Source: Streptomyces rapamycinicus NRRL 5491
Lineage (GTDB): Bacteria > Actinomycetota > Actinomycetes > Streptomycetales > Streptomycetaceae
Assembly (NCBI RefSeq): GCF_024298965.1
Contig: NZ_CP085193.1
Location: 7,006,001-7,070,000 of the forward strand
Direction: 5' to 3'
Length of the DNA stretch: 64,000 bases
Numbering within the stretch: the stretch's first letter is position 1; each line of letters begins with the position of its first letter. A model generated the notes under the pieces. It made no database searches, was not told the DNA's origin, and saw only the letters and a list, made by a program, of their open reading frames with translations. A program made the translations under genes and the position numbers. Below, piece by piece: positions 26,286-35,100 of this stretch.

Positions 26286-27671
26286 GTGCAGTACTACGAA
26301 TCGATGATTGAGCTGGTCGGCAACACCCCGCTGGTGAAGCTCAACACCGTGACCGAAGGCATCCGGGCGACCGTCCTGGCCAAGGTCGAATACTTCAACC
26401 CCGGCGGCTCGGTGAAGGACCGGATCGCGGTCCGGATGATAGAGGCCGCCGAGCGCTCCGGTGAGCTGAAGCCGGGCGGCACCATCGTGGAGCCGACCTC
26501 CGGCAACACCGGTGTGGGCCTCGCCATGGTCGCCCAGCGCAAGGGCTACAAGTGCGTCTTCGTCTGCCCGGACAAGGTGTCCACGGACAAGATCAACGTG
26601 CTGCGGGCCTACGGCGCCGAGGTCGTGGTCTGCCCCACCGCGGTGGACCCCGAGCACCCCGACTCGTACTACAACGTCTCCGACCGGCTGGTCCGCGAGA
26701 CGCCGGGCGCCTGGAAGCCCGACCAGTACAGCAACCCGAACAACCCGCTCTCCCACTACGAGACCACCGGCCCCGAGCTGTGGGAGCAGACCGAAGGCAG
26801 GATCACCCACTTTGTGGCGGGCGTCGGCACCGGCGGCACGATCTCCGGCACCGGCCGCTATCTGAAGGAGGCCAGCGAGGGCCGTGTCCAGGTGATCGGC
26901 GCCGACCCCGAGGGCTCGGTCTACTCCGGCGGCTCCGGCCGCCCGTATCTGATCGAGGGCGTCGGCGAGGACTTCTGGCCGACCGCGTACGACCAGACCG
27001 TCGCGGACGAGATCGTCGCCGTCTCCGACAAGGACGCCTTCCAGATGACGCGGCGGCTGGCCAAGGAGGAGGGGCTGCTGGTCGGCGGCTCCTGCGGGAT
27101 GGCCGTCGTGGGCGCCCTGAAGGTCGCCGAGCGGCTCGGCCCGGACGATGTGGTGGTCGTCCTGCTGCCCGACAGCGGCCGCGGCTATCTCTCCAAGATC
27201 TTCAACGATGAGTGGATGGCCGACTACGGCTTCCTCGAGGAGGACGGCCCCTCGGTGCGGGTCGGCGACGTGCTCCAGGGCAAGGAGGGCGGACTGCCCT
27301 CGCTGGTCCATATGCACCCGGAAGAGACGGTGGGCGAGGCCATCGACGTACTGCGGGAGTACGGCGTCTCGCAGATGCCGATCGTCAAGCCGGGCGCCGG
27401 GCACCCCGATGTGATGGCCGCCGAGGTCATCGGCTCGGTGGTGGAACGCGAGCTGCTGGACGCCCTGTTCGCGCGGCGCGCGGAGCTGACCGACCCGCTG
27501 GAGAAGCACATGAGCCCGCCGCTGCCGCATGTCGGCTCCGGTGAGCCGGTCGAGGACCTGATGGCGGTGCTGGGCGCGGCGGACGCGGCGATCGTGCTGG
27601 TGGAGGGCAAGCCCAAGGGCGTGGTGAGCCGGCAGGACCTGCTGGCATACCTGGCCAACAGCCCGAAGTGA
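26286..27671 (+). CDS. cbs: Cystathionine beta-synthase
   Basis: This 461-residue enzyme condenses serine with homocysteine to cystathionine, or acts as a cysteine synthase-like beta-replacement enzyme. The PLP domain (about 1-320) has the Schiff-base lysine Lys44 in NPGGSVKDRIAVRM, the substrate loop PTSGNTGVGLA, the phosphate-binding GVGTGGTISGTGRYL and a serine-containing GGSCGMAV. Two CBS domains follow (about 335-455, from LPSLVHMHPEETVGEAIDVLREYGVSQMPIV to PKGVVSRQDLLAYL) and should bind an adenosyl regulator. No haem-binding N-terminus is present, as usual for bacteria. The start GTG has CCAGGAG upstream. It is monocistronic and forms the reverse transsulfuration route with cystathionine gamma-lyase encoded elsewhere. 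Confidence 0.93.
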   Translation: MQYYESMIELVGNTPLVKLNTVTEGIRATVLAKVEYFNPGGSVKDRIAVRMIEAAERSGELKPGGTIVEPTSGNTGVGLAMVAQRKGYKCVFVCPDKVSTDKINVLRAYGAEVVVCPTAVDPEHPDSYYNVSDRLVRETPGAWKPDQYSNPNNPLSHYETTGPELWEQTEGRITHFVAGVGTGGTISGTGRYLKEASEGRVQVIGADPEGSVYSGGSGRPYLIEGVGEDFWPTAYDQTVADEIVAVSDKDAFQMTRRLAKEEGLLVGGSCGMAVVGALKVAERLGPDDVVVVLLPDSGRGYLSKIFNDEWMADYGFLEEDGPSVRVGDVLQGKEGGLPSLVHMHPEETVGEAIDVLREYGVSQMPIVKPGAGHPDVMAAEVIGSVVERELLDALFARRAELTDPLEKHMSPPLPHVGSGEPVEDLMAVLGAADAAIVLVEGKPKGVVSRQDLLAYLANSPK

Positions 27672-27961
27672 GGGCCCGTAAGGATCCCAACCGCTCCCAA
27701 CCGCCCTTCGGGCAAGTGGTACGAACGTGTCACGCGCCCGCAGCACAGGGTTAACACGGCTCCGGCAGATTAGTGGGCGTCGGAAGGACGACACCGACAC
27801 CCGAGATGAGGCGGCAGGACCTCCGGAGCGGCTCCCGGACCTCCATGGTCGCCTGGACGCGGAATTCCGGCCCTGACCCGGCCCGCGTCCCCGCGGGGAC
27901 CGCCGTCGTCCCGCCCTCGGTGGCTCGCCACCGGGGTGCGGCGGTCCCCGCGCAGCTTCTT
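27672..27961. terminator. Convergent intergenic region with nested inverted repeats
   Basis: There is no gene in these 290 bp. Near its right end GCGGGGACCGCCG (27893-27905) pairs perfectly with CGGCGGTCCCCGC (27939-27951), and inside the loop CCCTCGGTGG pairs with CCACCGGGG. This cruciform-like structure lies 10 bp after the stop of the minus-strand membrane protein and probably ends transcription of both convergent genes. Confidence 0.6.
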
Positions 27962-28399
27962 CTAGTTCCCGCTCTCCTCCTGCCCGCGGCCTCGGCGGAG
28001 CCAGGAGAAGGCCCCCATGGCGTGGACCGCGTTGACGCCGAAGATCCCGGCCCAGGTGATCAGCAGACCGGGCAGCCCCTCGTTCACGACGCCGATGGCC
28101 GACAGCGGGATGGCCAGCACCAGGGAGACCCCGACGAAGGCGAAGCGCTCGCCGAGGCCCAGGCCGTGGGCCTGGTCCGCGGGCGCGCCGGTGGCGTACG
28201 GGCGGCTGCCGCGGGCCGTCGCCATCTGCTGTTCGGCGAGCTGGCGGCGGACATGGCGGTCCGCCGTATCGTTGAACCGCTGCTCGACCTTCTCCATGAA
28301 GGAGTCGACCAGCTCCGACTCGTACTCCGCGCCCAGCTCCTTACGGGTCTGCAGGGCCGCGTCGAGTTCCTTTTTCAGATCCGGGTCACGGGCGTCCAT
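27962..28399 (-). CDS. Integral membrane protein, hypothetical
   Basis: This is a 145-residue protein. The N-terminal soluble half is strongly helical (LKKELDAALQTRKELGAEYESELVDSFMEKVEQRFND, probably a coiled coil). Two C-terminal membrane helices follow (FAFVGVSLVLAIPLSAIGVV and LPGLLITWAGIFGVNAVHAMGAF), and the protein ends in a basic tail. The arrangement resembles the small actinobacterial 2TM-domain proteins of unknown function. The ribosome site is weak. It is divergent from the MatB-like gene by 154 bp and convergent with cbs. No function is proposed. Confidence 0.78.
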   Translation of the reverse strand: MDARDPDLKKELDAALQTRKELGAEYESELVDSFMEKVEQRFNDTADRHVRRQLAEQQMATARGSRPYATGAPADQAHGLGLGERFAFVGVSLVLAIPLSAIGVVNEGLPGLLITWAGIFGVNAVHAMGAFSWLRRGRGQEESGN

Positions 28400-28553
28400 G
28401 CTTAAGGACGGTACGGTCGCGGGGACGCTTTGTCGGTAGGGCTAGCCCCCGAAACCAGCACCCCCTGAAACCACCCTCCGAGAAGCCAGCCCCCGGAAGA
28501 CGAGCGGACCCGGGAAGCACCACCCCCGGCCCGCTGTGGAAGGAGTCAGTTCC

Positions 28554-29933
28554 GTGACCGCACCTCTCCTCACGTCCCTCGCCGCGTCCGGCGACGACCG
28601 CCCCGACGCGCTGAGCGTCGGCGGCCGCGCGCTCTCGCGCGAGGAACTGCTCGGTGCCGCGGGCGCGGTGGCGGCCCGTATCGCCGGCGCGCCGGTCGTC
28701 GCGGTCCGGGCGACCGCGACCCCGGAGACGGTGGTCGCGGTGGTCGGCGCGCTGCTGGCCGGGGTGCCGGTGGTGCCCGTACCGCCGGACTCCGGCCCGG
28801 CCGAACGCGACCACATACTGCGGGACTCGGGCGCCACCCTGCTGCTCACCGGGGAGGCCGTGGACGCCCCGGTCGAGACCGTTCCGGTGGACCTGACCGA
28901 GCGCGCGGCGTGGACGAAGGCGGAGCCGGACCCGGAGTCCACGGCGTTCGTCCTCTACACCTCGGGCACCACGGGGGCGCCCAAGGGCGCGCTGATCTCC
29001 CGGCGGGCGGTCGCCGCCGACCTGGACGGACTCGCCGCGGCCTGGGCCTGGACCCCGGAGGACACCCTGGTCCACGGGCTGCCGCTGTTCCATGTGCACG
29101 GTCTGGTGCTCGGCGTGCTGGGCGCGCTGCGGACGGGCAGTCGCCTCGTCCACACCGGCAAGCCGACCCCGGCGGCGTACGCGGCGGCGGACGGCAGCCT
29201 CTACTTCGGCGTCCCCACCGTCTGGAACCGCATCGTCCAGGACCCGGACTCCGCCCGCGCCCTGGCCTCCGCCCGGCTCCTGGTCTCCGGCAGCGCCCCG
29301 CTCCCCGCCCCCGTCTTCCGCGAGCTGGAGCGGCTCACCGGCCAGCGCCCCATCGAGCGCTACGGCATGACCGAGACCCTCATCACCATCAGCACCCGCG
29401 CCGACGGCGAACGCCGCCCCGGCTATGTCGGCACCCCGCTCTCGGGCATCCGCACCCGGATCGCCGCCGAGGAGGGCGCCGAGATCGGCGAGCTCCAGCT
29501 GACCGGCCCGACCCTCTTCGACGGCTACCTCAACCGCCCCGAGGCCACGGCCGGTTCGTACACCGAGGACGGCTGGTTCCGCACGGGCGACATCGCCGCC
29601 ATCGACCCCGACGGCTTCCACCGCATCGTGGGCCGCGCCTCCACCGACATGATCAAGTCCGGCGGCTACCGCATCGGCGCGGGCGAGGTCGAGAACGCCC
29701 TGCTGGACCACCCGGCCGTCCGCGAGGCCGCCGTCGTCGGCGCCCCGCACGAGGACCTGGGCCAGGAGATCGTCGCGTACGTCGTGGCCGACGGCATCGG
29801 CGAGCGGGAGCTGATCGACTTCGTCGCCTCCCAGCTCTCCGTCCACAAGCGCCCCCGCAAGGTCCGCTTCCTGGAGGCCCTCCCCCGCAACGCCATGGGC
29901 AAGCCCCAAAAAAAGCTCCTGCCCCCGGCCTGA
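28554..29933 (+). CDS. Acyl-CoA synthetase, malonyl-CoA synthetase (MatB)-like
   Basis: This is a 459-residue ANL-superfamily enzyme. The AMP-binding P-loop is VLYTSGTTGAPKGALISRRA (about 140-160), then LPLFHVHGLVLGVLGALRTG, RLLVSGSAPLPAPVFRELE, the A5 motif ERYGMTETLITISTRADGERRPGYVG, DGWFRTGDIAAID, and IVGRASTDMIKSGGYRIGAGEVE with the hinge. The catalytic lysine is in NAMGKPQKKLL near the C-terminus. The string RADGExRxGxVGxPL and the overall motif set are very close to Streptomyces MatB, which makes malonyl-CoA from malonate and ATP, so malonate or a methylmalonate-like acid is the likely substrate. GTG 28554 has GGAAGGAG upstream. It is monocistronic. Confidence 0.85.
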   Translation: MTAPLLTSLAASGDDRPDALSVGGRALSREELLGAAGAVAARIAGAPVVAVRATATPETVVAVVGALLAGVPVVPVPPDSGPAERDHILRDSGATLLLTGEAVDAPVETVPVDLTERAAWTKAEPDPESTAFVLYTSGTTGAPKGALISRRAVAADLDGLAAAWAWTPEDTLVHGLPLFHVHGLVLGVLGALRTGSRLVHTGKPTPAAYAAADGSLYFGVPTVWNRIVQDPDSARALASARLLVSGSAPLPAPVFRELERLTGQRPIERYGMTETLITISTRADGERRPGYVGTPLSGIRTRIAAEEGAEIGELQLTGPTLFDGYLNRPEATAGSYTEDGWFRTGDIAAIDPDGFHRIVGRASTDMIKSGGYRIGAGEVENALLDHPAVREAAVVGAPHEDLGQEIVAYVVADGIGERELIDFVASQLSVHKRPRKVRFLEALPRNAMGKPQKKLLPPA

Positions 29934-29979
29934 CCCCGGCTTGACCCCGGCCCGCCCGCCCTCACCGTGCCGGGTGCCG

Positions 29980-31428
29980 TCACCCGGACTCGGTGACGTA
30001 CGGACGGTCCGATGGTGGATCCGGGGTGAGGATCATGTGGTCCGGGACGTGGGCGGTGTCGCGGTGGGCCAGGAGCCAGTAGACGGCGGCGGGGACGGCG
30101 AGGCCGATGAGCCAGGAGATGTCCGCGCCGCCCAGGGGGGCGACGAAGGGGCCGGTGTAGAAGGCGGTGGACAGGAAGGGGAGTTGGGCGAGGACACCGA
30201 GGGCGTAGGTGGTCAGCGCCTTCCAGCGCCAGGCGCCGTAGCGGCCGTTCGGGTCGCTGAGGGCGGGGATGTCGTAGCGCTCCTTGGCGATGGCGTAGTA
30301 GTCGACGAGGTTGATCGCGCTCCACGGGGTGAAGAAGGTCAGCAGGAACAGCAGGAAGTCCTTGAAGGAGGACAGGAAGCTGTCCTTGCCGAGCAGTGCG
30401 ACCGCCGTGCCCGCGACCATGATCCCGGCGATGTAGGCGGCCCGGCCGCGTGGGGAGAGGGTGGCGCGGCCGCGGAAGCCGCTGACGCTGGTCACCATCG
30501 ACATGAAGCCGCCGTAGGTGTTGAGGACGTTGATCGTCAGCTTGCCGAGGGCGATGACGAAGTAGAGCAGCGAGGTGATCAGGGCCGCGCCGCCGCCGAG
30601 GCCGACGATGTACGTGACCTCGTGGCCGACGAAGGCGTGGCCGGCCGCGGCGGCCGCGAGGGCGCCGAAGGTCATGGACCACTGGGAGCCGAGGACGGTG
30701 CCGGCGAGGGTCCAGGAGAAGGTGGCCTTCGCGGAGGTGGTGCGCGGCAGATAGCGGGAGTAGTCGGCGACGTACGGGCCGAAGGCGAGCTGCCAGGAGG
30801 CGGACAGCGACACCGCGAGGAGGAAGAGCGGGAAGTCGAAGGTCCGGTCGTGGAGGAGGGTGGCCAGGTCGGTGCGGTCCAGCAGCCGGATGCCCAGATA
30901 GACGAAGGCCAGGGCGCAGACGACGCCCGCGATCCGGCCCAGGGTGTGGATCAGGCGGTAGCCGACGGCGGCCGCCACGGCGGTGACGAGGGCGAAGAGG
31001 ACGATCCCGGTGGTGTCGCCGAGATGGGTGAGTTCGCCGACCGCCTGTCCGGCGAGCACGCTGCCGCTGGCGAAGAAGCCCACGTACATGACGATGACCA
31101 GCAGCAGTGGGACGATCGCGCCCCGGACCCCGAACTGGGCCCGGGAGGAGATCATCTGGGGGAGGCCTAGTCGCGGTCCCTGGGCGGAGTGGAGCGCCAT
31201 GACGGCTCCTCCGAGCAGGTTGCCGATCAGCAGGGCGATGATCGCCCAGAAGGCGGCGGCGCCGAAGACGACGGCCAGGGCGCCGGTCACGACGGCGGTG
31301 ATCTGGAGGTTGGCGCCGAGCCACAGGGTGAACTGGCTGAAGGCGGTGCCATGGCGCTCCGCGTCCGGGACGACGTCGATCGAGCGCTTTTCGACCAAAG
31401 AGTCCAGCGCGTCCGGGGAGTCGGGCAT
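29980..31428 (-). CDS. NCS1-family nucleobase/cation permease
   Basis: This is a 482-residue protein with about 12 membrane helices. The NCS1 signatures are the N-terminal TLWLGANLQITAVVTGALAVVFG, then GPRLGLPQMISSRAQFGVRGAIVP, ASWQLAFGPYVADYSRYLP and FFTPWSAINLVDYYAIAKERYD. NCS1 carriers bring in cytosine, purines, allantoin, hydantoins or thiamine with H+ or Na+. It begins 16 bp after the stop of the lipoprotein gene of the ABC importer, so it is the last gene of that five-gene operon. This suggests that an imidazole- or hydantoin-like compound is imported together with the betaine-type substrate, but that is inference. ATG 31428 has a GGAG site. Confidence 0.85.
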   Translation of the reverse strand: MPDSPDALDSLVEKRSIDVVPDAERHGTAFSQFTLWLGANLQITAVVTGALAVVFGAAAFWAIIALLIGNLLGGAVMALHSAQGPRLGLPQMISSRAQFGVRGAIVPLLLVIVMYVGFFASGSVLAGQAVGELTHLGDTTGIVLFALVTAVAAAVGYRLIHTLGRIAGVVCALAFVYLGIRLLDRTDLATLLHDRTFDFPLFLLAVSLSASWQLAFGPYVADYSRYLPRTTSAKATFSWTLAGTVLGSQWSMTFGALAAAAAGHAFVGHEVTYIVGLGGGAALITSLLYFVIALGKLTINVLNTYGGFMSMVTSVSGFRGRATLSPRGRAAYIAGIMVAGTAVALLGKDSFLSSFKDFLLFLLTFFTPWSAINLVDYYAIAKERYDIPALSDPNGRYGAWRWKALTTYALGVLAQLPFLSTAFYTGPFVAPLGGADISWLIGLAVPAAVYWLLAHRDTAHVPDHMILTPDPPSDRPYVTESG

Positions 31429-31444
31429 ACGGGTGCTCCTACTG

Positions 31445-32383
31445 CTACTTCTTGGTGAGGCCGTTCTTGGCGGCCCAGTCGGCGGCGACCCGGTCCGGGT
31501 CCTTCTTGTCGTTGCTCACCAGCTTGTTGAGCCGGGCCAGTTCGCGGGTGGTGAGGGCGCCGCCGAGGCGGGCCAGGGCCTTGCGGACCTTGGCGTCGGC
31601 CTTGGCGCCGCGGACCACGGGCACGATGTGCTGGGCCGGGATGAGGGCCTTGGGGTCGGCGAGGATCACCCAGTCGTTGGCCTCGATGTCGGGGTCGGTG
31701 GAGAAGAGGTTGGCGACGTCCACGTCGCCCTTCTTCAACGCGCCCTTGACCAGGGGCCCGGAGGCGTCGAGGGCCTTGAACTCCTTGAAGGTCACGCCGT
31801 AACGGTCCTTGAGGCCGACCAGGCCGACCACGCGGTTCTTGTCCTCGGCCGGGCCGCCGAAGATCAGCTTGCCGTTCTGCCTGGCGAGGTCGGCGAAGCT
31901 GCGCAGCCCGTACTTCCGGGCGGCCTCGCGGGTGACGCAGAAGACGTCCTTGTCCTCGGCGGCCGCGTACGACAGGGCCTCCAGACCGCTGGGGAGGGCC
32001 ACGGTGAGGGCGTTCTGGAGGTCGCCGGCCTCGGTCTGCGGGGCCTTGTCGTCGAAGTGGAGCAGCAGATTGCCCTGGTACTCGGGGAGCAGATCGATGT
32101 CGCCCTGCTGGAGGGCGGGTATGACGATCTCTCGGGAGCCGAGGTTGGGCCGCACGCTGGTCTTGATGCCCGCGCCCTTCAGCGCCTCGGCGTAGAGGTA
32201 GCCCAGCAGCTGGTTCTCGGTGAAGTTGGCGGTGCCGATGACCAGCCCGCCCAGGCTGCTGCCGCCGCCCGAGCCGCCGCTGCCGCCGTCGCCCTTGAGC
32301 GAGGTGATACCGCCGCCGCAGGCGGCGAGCGTGGGCACGGAGGCGCCGGCGAGCAGGCCGCCGAGCAGTTTCCTGCGGTTCAT
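31445..32383 (-). CDS. Quaternary-amine ABC transporter substrate-binding lipoprotein (OpuAC/OsmX-like)
   Basis: This is a 312-residue lipoprotein. The signal segment MNRRKLLGGLLAGASVPTLAAC has the lipobox cysteine, followed by a Gly/Ser linker. The binding domain (about 45-310) has the OpuAC/ProX features: VIGTANFTENQLLGYLYAEALKGAGI, LGSREIVIPALQQGDIDLLPEYQGNLLL, DVANLFSTDPDIEANDWVIL. Members bind glycine betaine, choline, carnitine and related trimethylammonium compounds in an aromatic cage; the exact ligand is not readable. ATG 32383 has GAGGAG at 8 bp. It is the fourth gene of the operon, after a 98-bp gap that contains tandem repeats. Confidence 0.9.
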   Translation of the reverse strand: MNRRKLLGGLLAGASVPTLAACGGGITSLKGDGGSGGSGGGSSLGGLVIGTANFTENQLLGYLYAEALKGAGIKTSVRPNLGSREIVIPALQQGDIDLLPEYQGNLLLHFDDKAPQTEAGDLQNALTVALPSGLEALSYAAAEDKDVFCVTREAARKYGLRSFADLARQNGKLIFGGPAEDKNRVVGLVGLKDRYGVTFKEFKALDASGPLVKGALKKGDVDVANLFSTDPDIEANDWVILADPKALIPAQHIVPVVRGAKADAKVRKALARLGGALTTRELARLNKLVSNDKKDPDRVAADWAAKNGLTKK

Positions 32384-32412
32384 GGGGTCGTCTCCTCGGA
32401 TCGGAGTGAAGT

Positions 32413-32477
32413 CGCTGAGTCGGTGGGGTGCTGAGGCGCTGAGCCGGGGGGCTGAGGCGCTGAGCCGGTGTGGGGTG
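32413..32477. repeat. Intra-operonic imperfect tandem repeat
   Basis: The segment GCTGAGGCGCTGAGCCGG with G/T-rich spacers occurs twice in full, with a third partial unit (GCTGAGTCGGTGGGGT). It lies in the gap between the second permease gene and the binding-protein gene. Such repeats can form RNA structure that adjusts the amount of binding protein relative to permease, or they may be neutral. Confidence 0.7.
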
Positions 32478-32481
32478 GCGC

Positions 32482-33159
32482 TCAGTGCGCGTGGGCGCGC
32501 GGGGGGCGGTTGCGGAACAGCAGGCGCTGCACTCCGGCCAGCGCCAGGTCCAGGGCGATGGCCAGCACGGCGACCAGCACCGCCCCGCCCAGCACCTGCA
32601 CCAGATCGCGCTGGGCGAGCCCGTCGAAGACATAGCGGCCGAGCCCGCCGAAGCTGACGTACGCGGCGATGGTGGCGGTGGCCACGACCTGGACGCAGGC
32701 CAGCCGCAGCCCGGTCATGATCAGCGGCAGCGCGAGCGGCAGTTCGACCTGGAACAGCACCTGGTACCAGCGCATGCCCTGGCCCCGCGCCGCGTCCCTG
32801 ACCTCGGGGTCCACGGCGGCCATGCCCGCGTACGTATTGGTGACGATCACCGGGACGGCGAGGGCGACCAGCGAGACGTACACCGGCCACATGCTCAGCC
32901 CGCTGGCCAGGAAGACCAGTGTGACCAGGCCGACGGTCGGCAGGGCCCGGCCGAAGCCGGAGAGGTTGATGGCGAGGAACGCGCCGCGCCCGGTGTGCCC
33001 GATGAGCAGCCCGACCGGGAGGGCGATGGCGGCGGCGACCAGGGTGGCCAGCAGCGAGTACTGGAGGTGCTCCAGCAGGCGGGTGGCGATGCCGTCGGGC
33101 CCGGACCACTGGGAGCCGCTGGTCAGCCAGCGGAGGAGGTTCTGGAGTAGTTCGAGCAT
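32482..33159 (-). CDS. Quaternary-amine ABC transporter permease (OpuCD/ProW-like), second
   Basis: This 225-residue inner-membrane permease has about five to six helices and the binding-protein-dependent transport motif: AAVDPEVRDAARGQGMRWYQVLFQVELPLALPLIMTGLRL (EAA loop). It starts LQYSLLATLVAAAIALPVGLLIGHTGRG. The ATG at 33159 was chosen, 1 bp after the stop of the preceding permease, because GGAGG then lies 10 bp upstream; a GTG three codons earlier has no space for a ribosome site. With the other permease it forms the heterodimeric channel of the importer. The C-terminus is basic (RNRPPRAHAH). Confidence 0.9.
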   Translation of the reverse strand: MLELLQNLLRWLTSGSQWSGPDGIATRLLEHLQYSLLATLVAAAIALPVGLLIGHTGRGAFLAINLSGFGRALPTVGLVTLVFLASGLSMWPVYVSLVALAVPVIVTNTYAGMAAVDPEVRDAARGQGMRWYQVLFQVELPLALPLIMTGLRLACVQVVATATIAAYVSFGGLGRYVFDGLAQRDLVQVLGGAVLVAVLAIALDLALAGVQRLLFRNRPPRAHAH

Positions 33160-33160
33160 G

Positions 33161-33802
33161 TCAGGCACGCCTCCTCAGCCACGGGGTGCACAGCCACTGG
33201 ATGGTGACCAGTACGGCGTCCGCGACCAGCGCCAGCACCAGGGACAGGATGACTCCGGCCACGACGGGGGTGGGGTAGTTGCGCTGGAAGCCGTCGGTGA
33301 ACAGCTGGCCGAGGCCGCCGTACCCGATGTAGCTGGCCACGCTGACCAGCGATATCGCCATAACGGTGGCGACCCGTACGCCCGCCATGATCACCGGGAA
33401 GGCGAGCGGCAGCTCGACGGTGAGCAGGGTGCGCAGCGGGCGGGCGCCCATCGCGGTGGACGCCTCGCGGACCTTGGTGGGGACGCTGTCGAGGCCTTCG
33501 ACGGTGTTCCGCAACAGCACGACCAGGGTGTAGATGGTCAGGCCGGTGATGGCGGTGGTGCGGGTGAGGCCGGTGACCGGCAGCAGCAGGACGAAGATCG
33601 CGATGGAGGGGATCGTGAACAGGATGTTCGAGAGCCCGAGCAGGAGTCCGCGCAGCGGGCGCACCCGGTGGGCGATCACGGCCAGCGGGAGCGCGATCAG
33701 CAGGCCGAAGAGGACGGCCGGGACGGCGGTGGAGAGGTGGTCCAGGGTGAGCGTGACCAGGGTGCTCCGGTGATCGGGGAACCAGCCCCAGTCGATGGTC
33801 AT
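33161..33802 (-). CDS. Quaternary-amine ABC transporter permease (OpuCB/ProW-like), first
   Basis: This is a 213-residue membrane permease. The N-terminus begins MTIDWGWFPDHRSTLVTLTLDHLSTAVPAVLFGLLIALPLAV. The EAA-type cytoplasmic loop is SVPTKVREASTAMGARPLRTLLTVELPLAFPVIMAGVRVATV, followed by LVSVASYIGYGGLGQLFTDGF, typical of OpuCB/ProW proteins. The ATG overlaps the stop of the ATPase gene (ATGA), and the next permease starts right after its own stop, so the set is translationally coupled. The protein sits in the plasma membrane and pairs with the other permease. Confidence 0.9.
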   Translation of the reverse strand: MTIDWGWFPDHRSTLVTLTLDHLSTAVPAVLFGLLIALPLAVIAHRVRPLRGLLLGLSNILFTIPSIAIFVLLLPVTGLTRTTAITGLTIYTLVVLLRNTVEGLDSVPTKVREASTAMGARPLRTLLTVELPLAFPVIMAGVRVATVMAISLVSVASYIGYGGLGQLFTDGFQRNYPTPVVAGVILSLVLALVADAVLVTIQWLCTPWLRRRA

Positions 33803-34938
33803 GCGGTCACGCTCGGGTCGGAGGCCGTGGTGCCGTCGCCCGCGTCGGCGGTTTCGGGGTCCTCGGCGGCGTTCTTGAGGGCGGCCGCGCGGCCCGCCTC
33901 CGTGTGGCGCTGCCCCGCGTACTCGTGGATCGCGTCGCGCCCGGTGACCCCGGTGAGCACCCCGTCGGCGTCCACGCGGGCCACCAGACCGGCGGGGGAG
34001 GCCAGCGACTCGTCCAGGGCGGTGAGCAGCGAGTCGCCGTCCCGCAGCGCGCGCACCGGCAGCAGCGGGGCCCGGTCGCCCTCCGGTCCTTCGGTGTCGC
34101 GCCAGCCCAGCGGCTCACCGCGCTCGGAGGTGACCAGCTGCCAGCGCTGCCCGTCGGCGGGCGCGGGCTCCCGCTCCACGTCGGCGAGGGTGGACAGGGA
34201 GAGCAGCTTCAGCCCGCGCTCGGCGCCCAGGAAGCCCGCCACGAAGTCGTCGGCGGGGCTCGCCAGCAGCTCGGCGGGGGGTGCGCACTGGACGAGATGG
34301 CCGCCGGTGCGGAAGATCGCGATGCGGTCGCCGAGCCGTACCGCCTCGTCGATGTCGTGGGTGACGAAGACGACCGTCTTGCGCAGCTCGCTCTGGAGCC
34401 GCAGCAGCTCGTTCTGGAGCTGGGTCCGTACGACCGGGTCGACCGCCCCGAACGGCTCGTCCATCAGCAGCACCGGCGGGTCGGCGGCCAGTGCGCGGGC
34501 GACCCCGACGCGCTGCTGCTGACCGCCCGAGAGCTGGTGCGGGTAGCGCTTGCCGGAGTCGGCGGGCAGCCCGACCAGCTCCAGCAGCTCGGCGGCGCGG
34601 GCCCGCGCCTTGCGGCGCCCCCAGCCCAGCAGCAGCGGGACGGTGGCGATGTTGTCGAGGATCGTGCGGTGCGGGAAGAGCCCGGCCTGCTGGATCACAT
34701 AGCCGATCCCGCGCCGCAGCTCGGCGGCGTCCGCTCGCAGGACATCACGTCCGCCCACGCTCACCGTGCCGCTGCTCGGCTCGACCATGCGGTTGACCAT
34801 GCGGAGGGTGGTGGTCTTGCCGCAGCCCGAGGTGCCGACAAGAACGGTGATGCCTCCTTCCGGGAGTTCGAGACTGAGGCGATCCACCGCTGTGGTGCCG
34901 TTCGGGTAGTGCTTACTGACGTCCTTGAAGCTGATCAT
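33799..34938 (-). CDS. Quaternary-amine ABC transporter ATP-binding protein (OpuCA/ProV-like)
   Basis: This is a 379-residue ATPase and the first gene of the importer operon. It has Walker A LVGTSGCGKTTTLRM, the Q loop IGYVIQQAGLFPHRTILDN, the signature LSGGQQQRVGVARAL, Walker B PPVLLMDEPFGAVDP and the H loop FVTHDIDEA. The C-terminal third is a regulatory region with a CBS-like segment (DSLLTALDESLASPAGLVARVDADGVLTGVTGRDAIHEYAG), as in OpuCA, where it gates transport by ionic strength. ATG 34938 is preferred (MISFKDVSKHYPNG, with AAGGGGAAG upstream) over an ATG 11 codons earlier. It is divergent from the HAL-like gene. Confidence 0.92.
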   Translation of the reverse strand: MISFKDVSKHYPNGTTAVDRLSLELPEGGITVLVGTSGCGKTTTLRMVNRMVEPSSGTVSVGGRDVLRADAAELRRGIGYVIQQAGLFPHRTILDNIATVPLLLGWGRRKARARAAELLELVGLPADSGKRYPHQLSGGQQQRVGVARALAADPPVLLMDEPFGAVDPVVRTQLQNELLRLQSELRKTVVFVTHDIDEAVRLGDRIAIFRTGGHLVQCAPPAELLASPADDFVAGFLGAERGLKLLSLSTLADVEREPAPADGQRWQLVTSERGEPLGWRDTEGPEGDRAPLLPVRALRDGDSLLTALDESLASPAGLVARVDADGVLTGVTGRDAIHEYAGQRHTEAGRAAALKNAAEDPETADAGDGTTASDPSVTA

Positions 34939-35100
34939 CCGCTTCCCCTTGCCCTGTCTGCATATAGTCATGCACAGTCATAGTCGAGTGAATAGAAGTC
35001 AAGAGGGTCTGCGTTAATCACCGGTTACTTCTGCTCGCGATGTGGACGGAGTGCTGGGCGGTTGGCCCAGAAAGGGCGCGTTCGAGAGGGGTTGCCCTGG
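34939..35100. promoter_or_regulatory. Divergent promoter region with inverted repeat
   Basis: This 162-bp region lies between the ABC importer operon and the HAL-like gene. It is AT-richer than its surroundings. An inverted repeat TGCAT-N6-ATGCA is at 34959-34974, inside a patch with repeated AGTCAT. It is a plausible operator for the RpiR-type regulator encoded downstream of the HAL-like gene, which would then control both sides. Confidence 0.4.
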
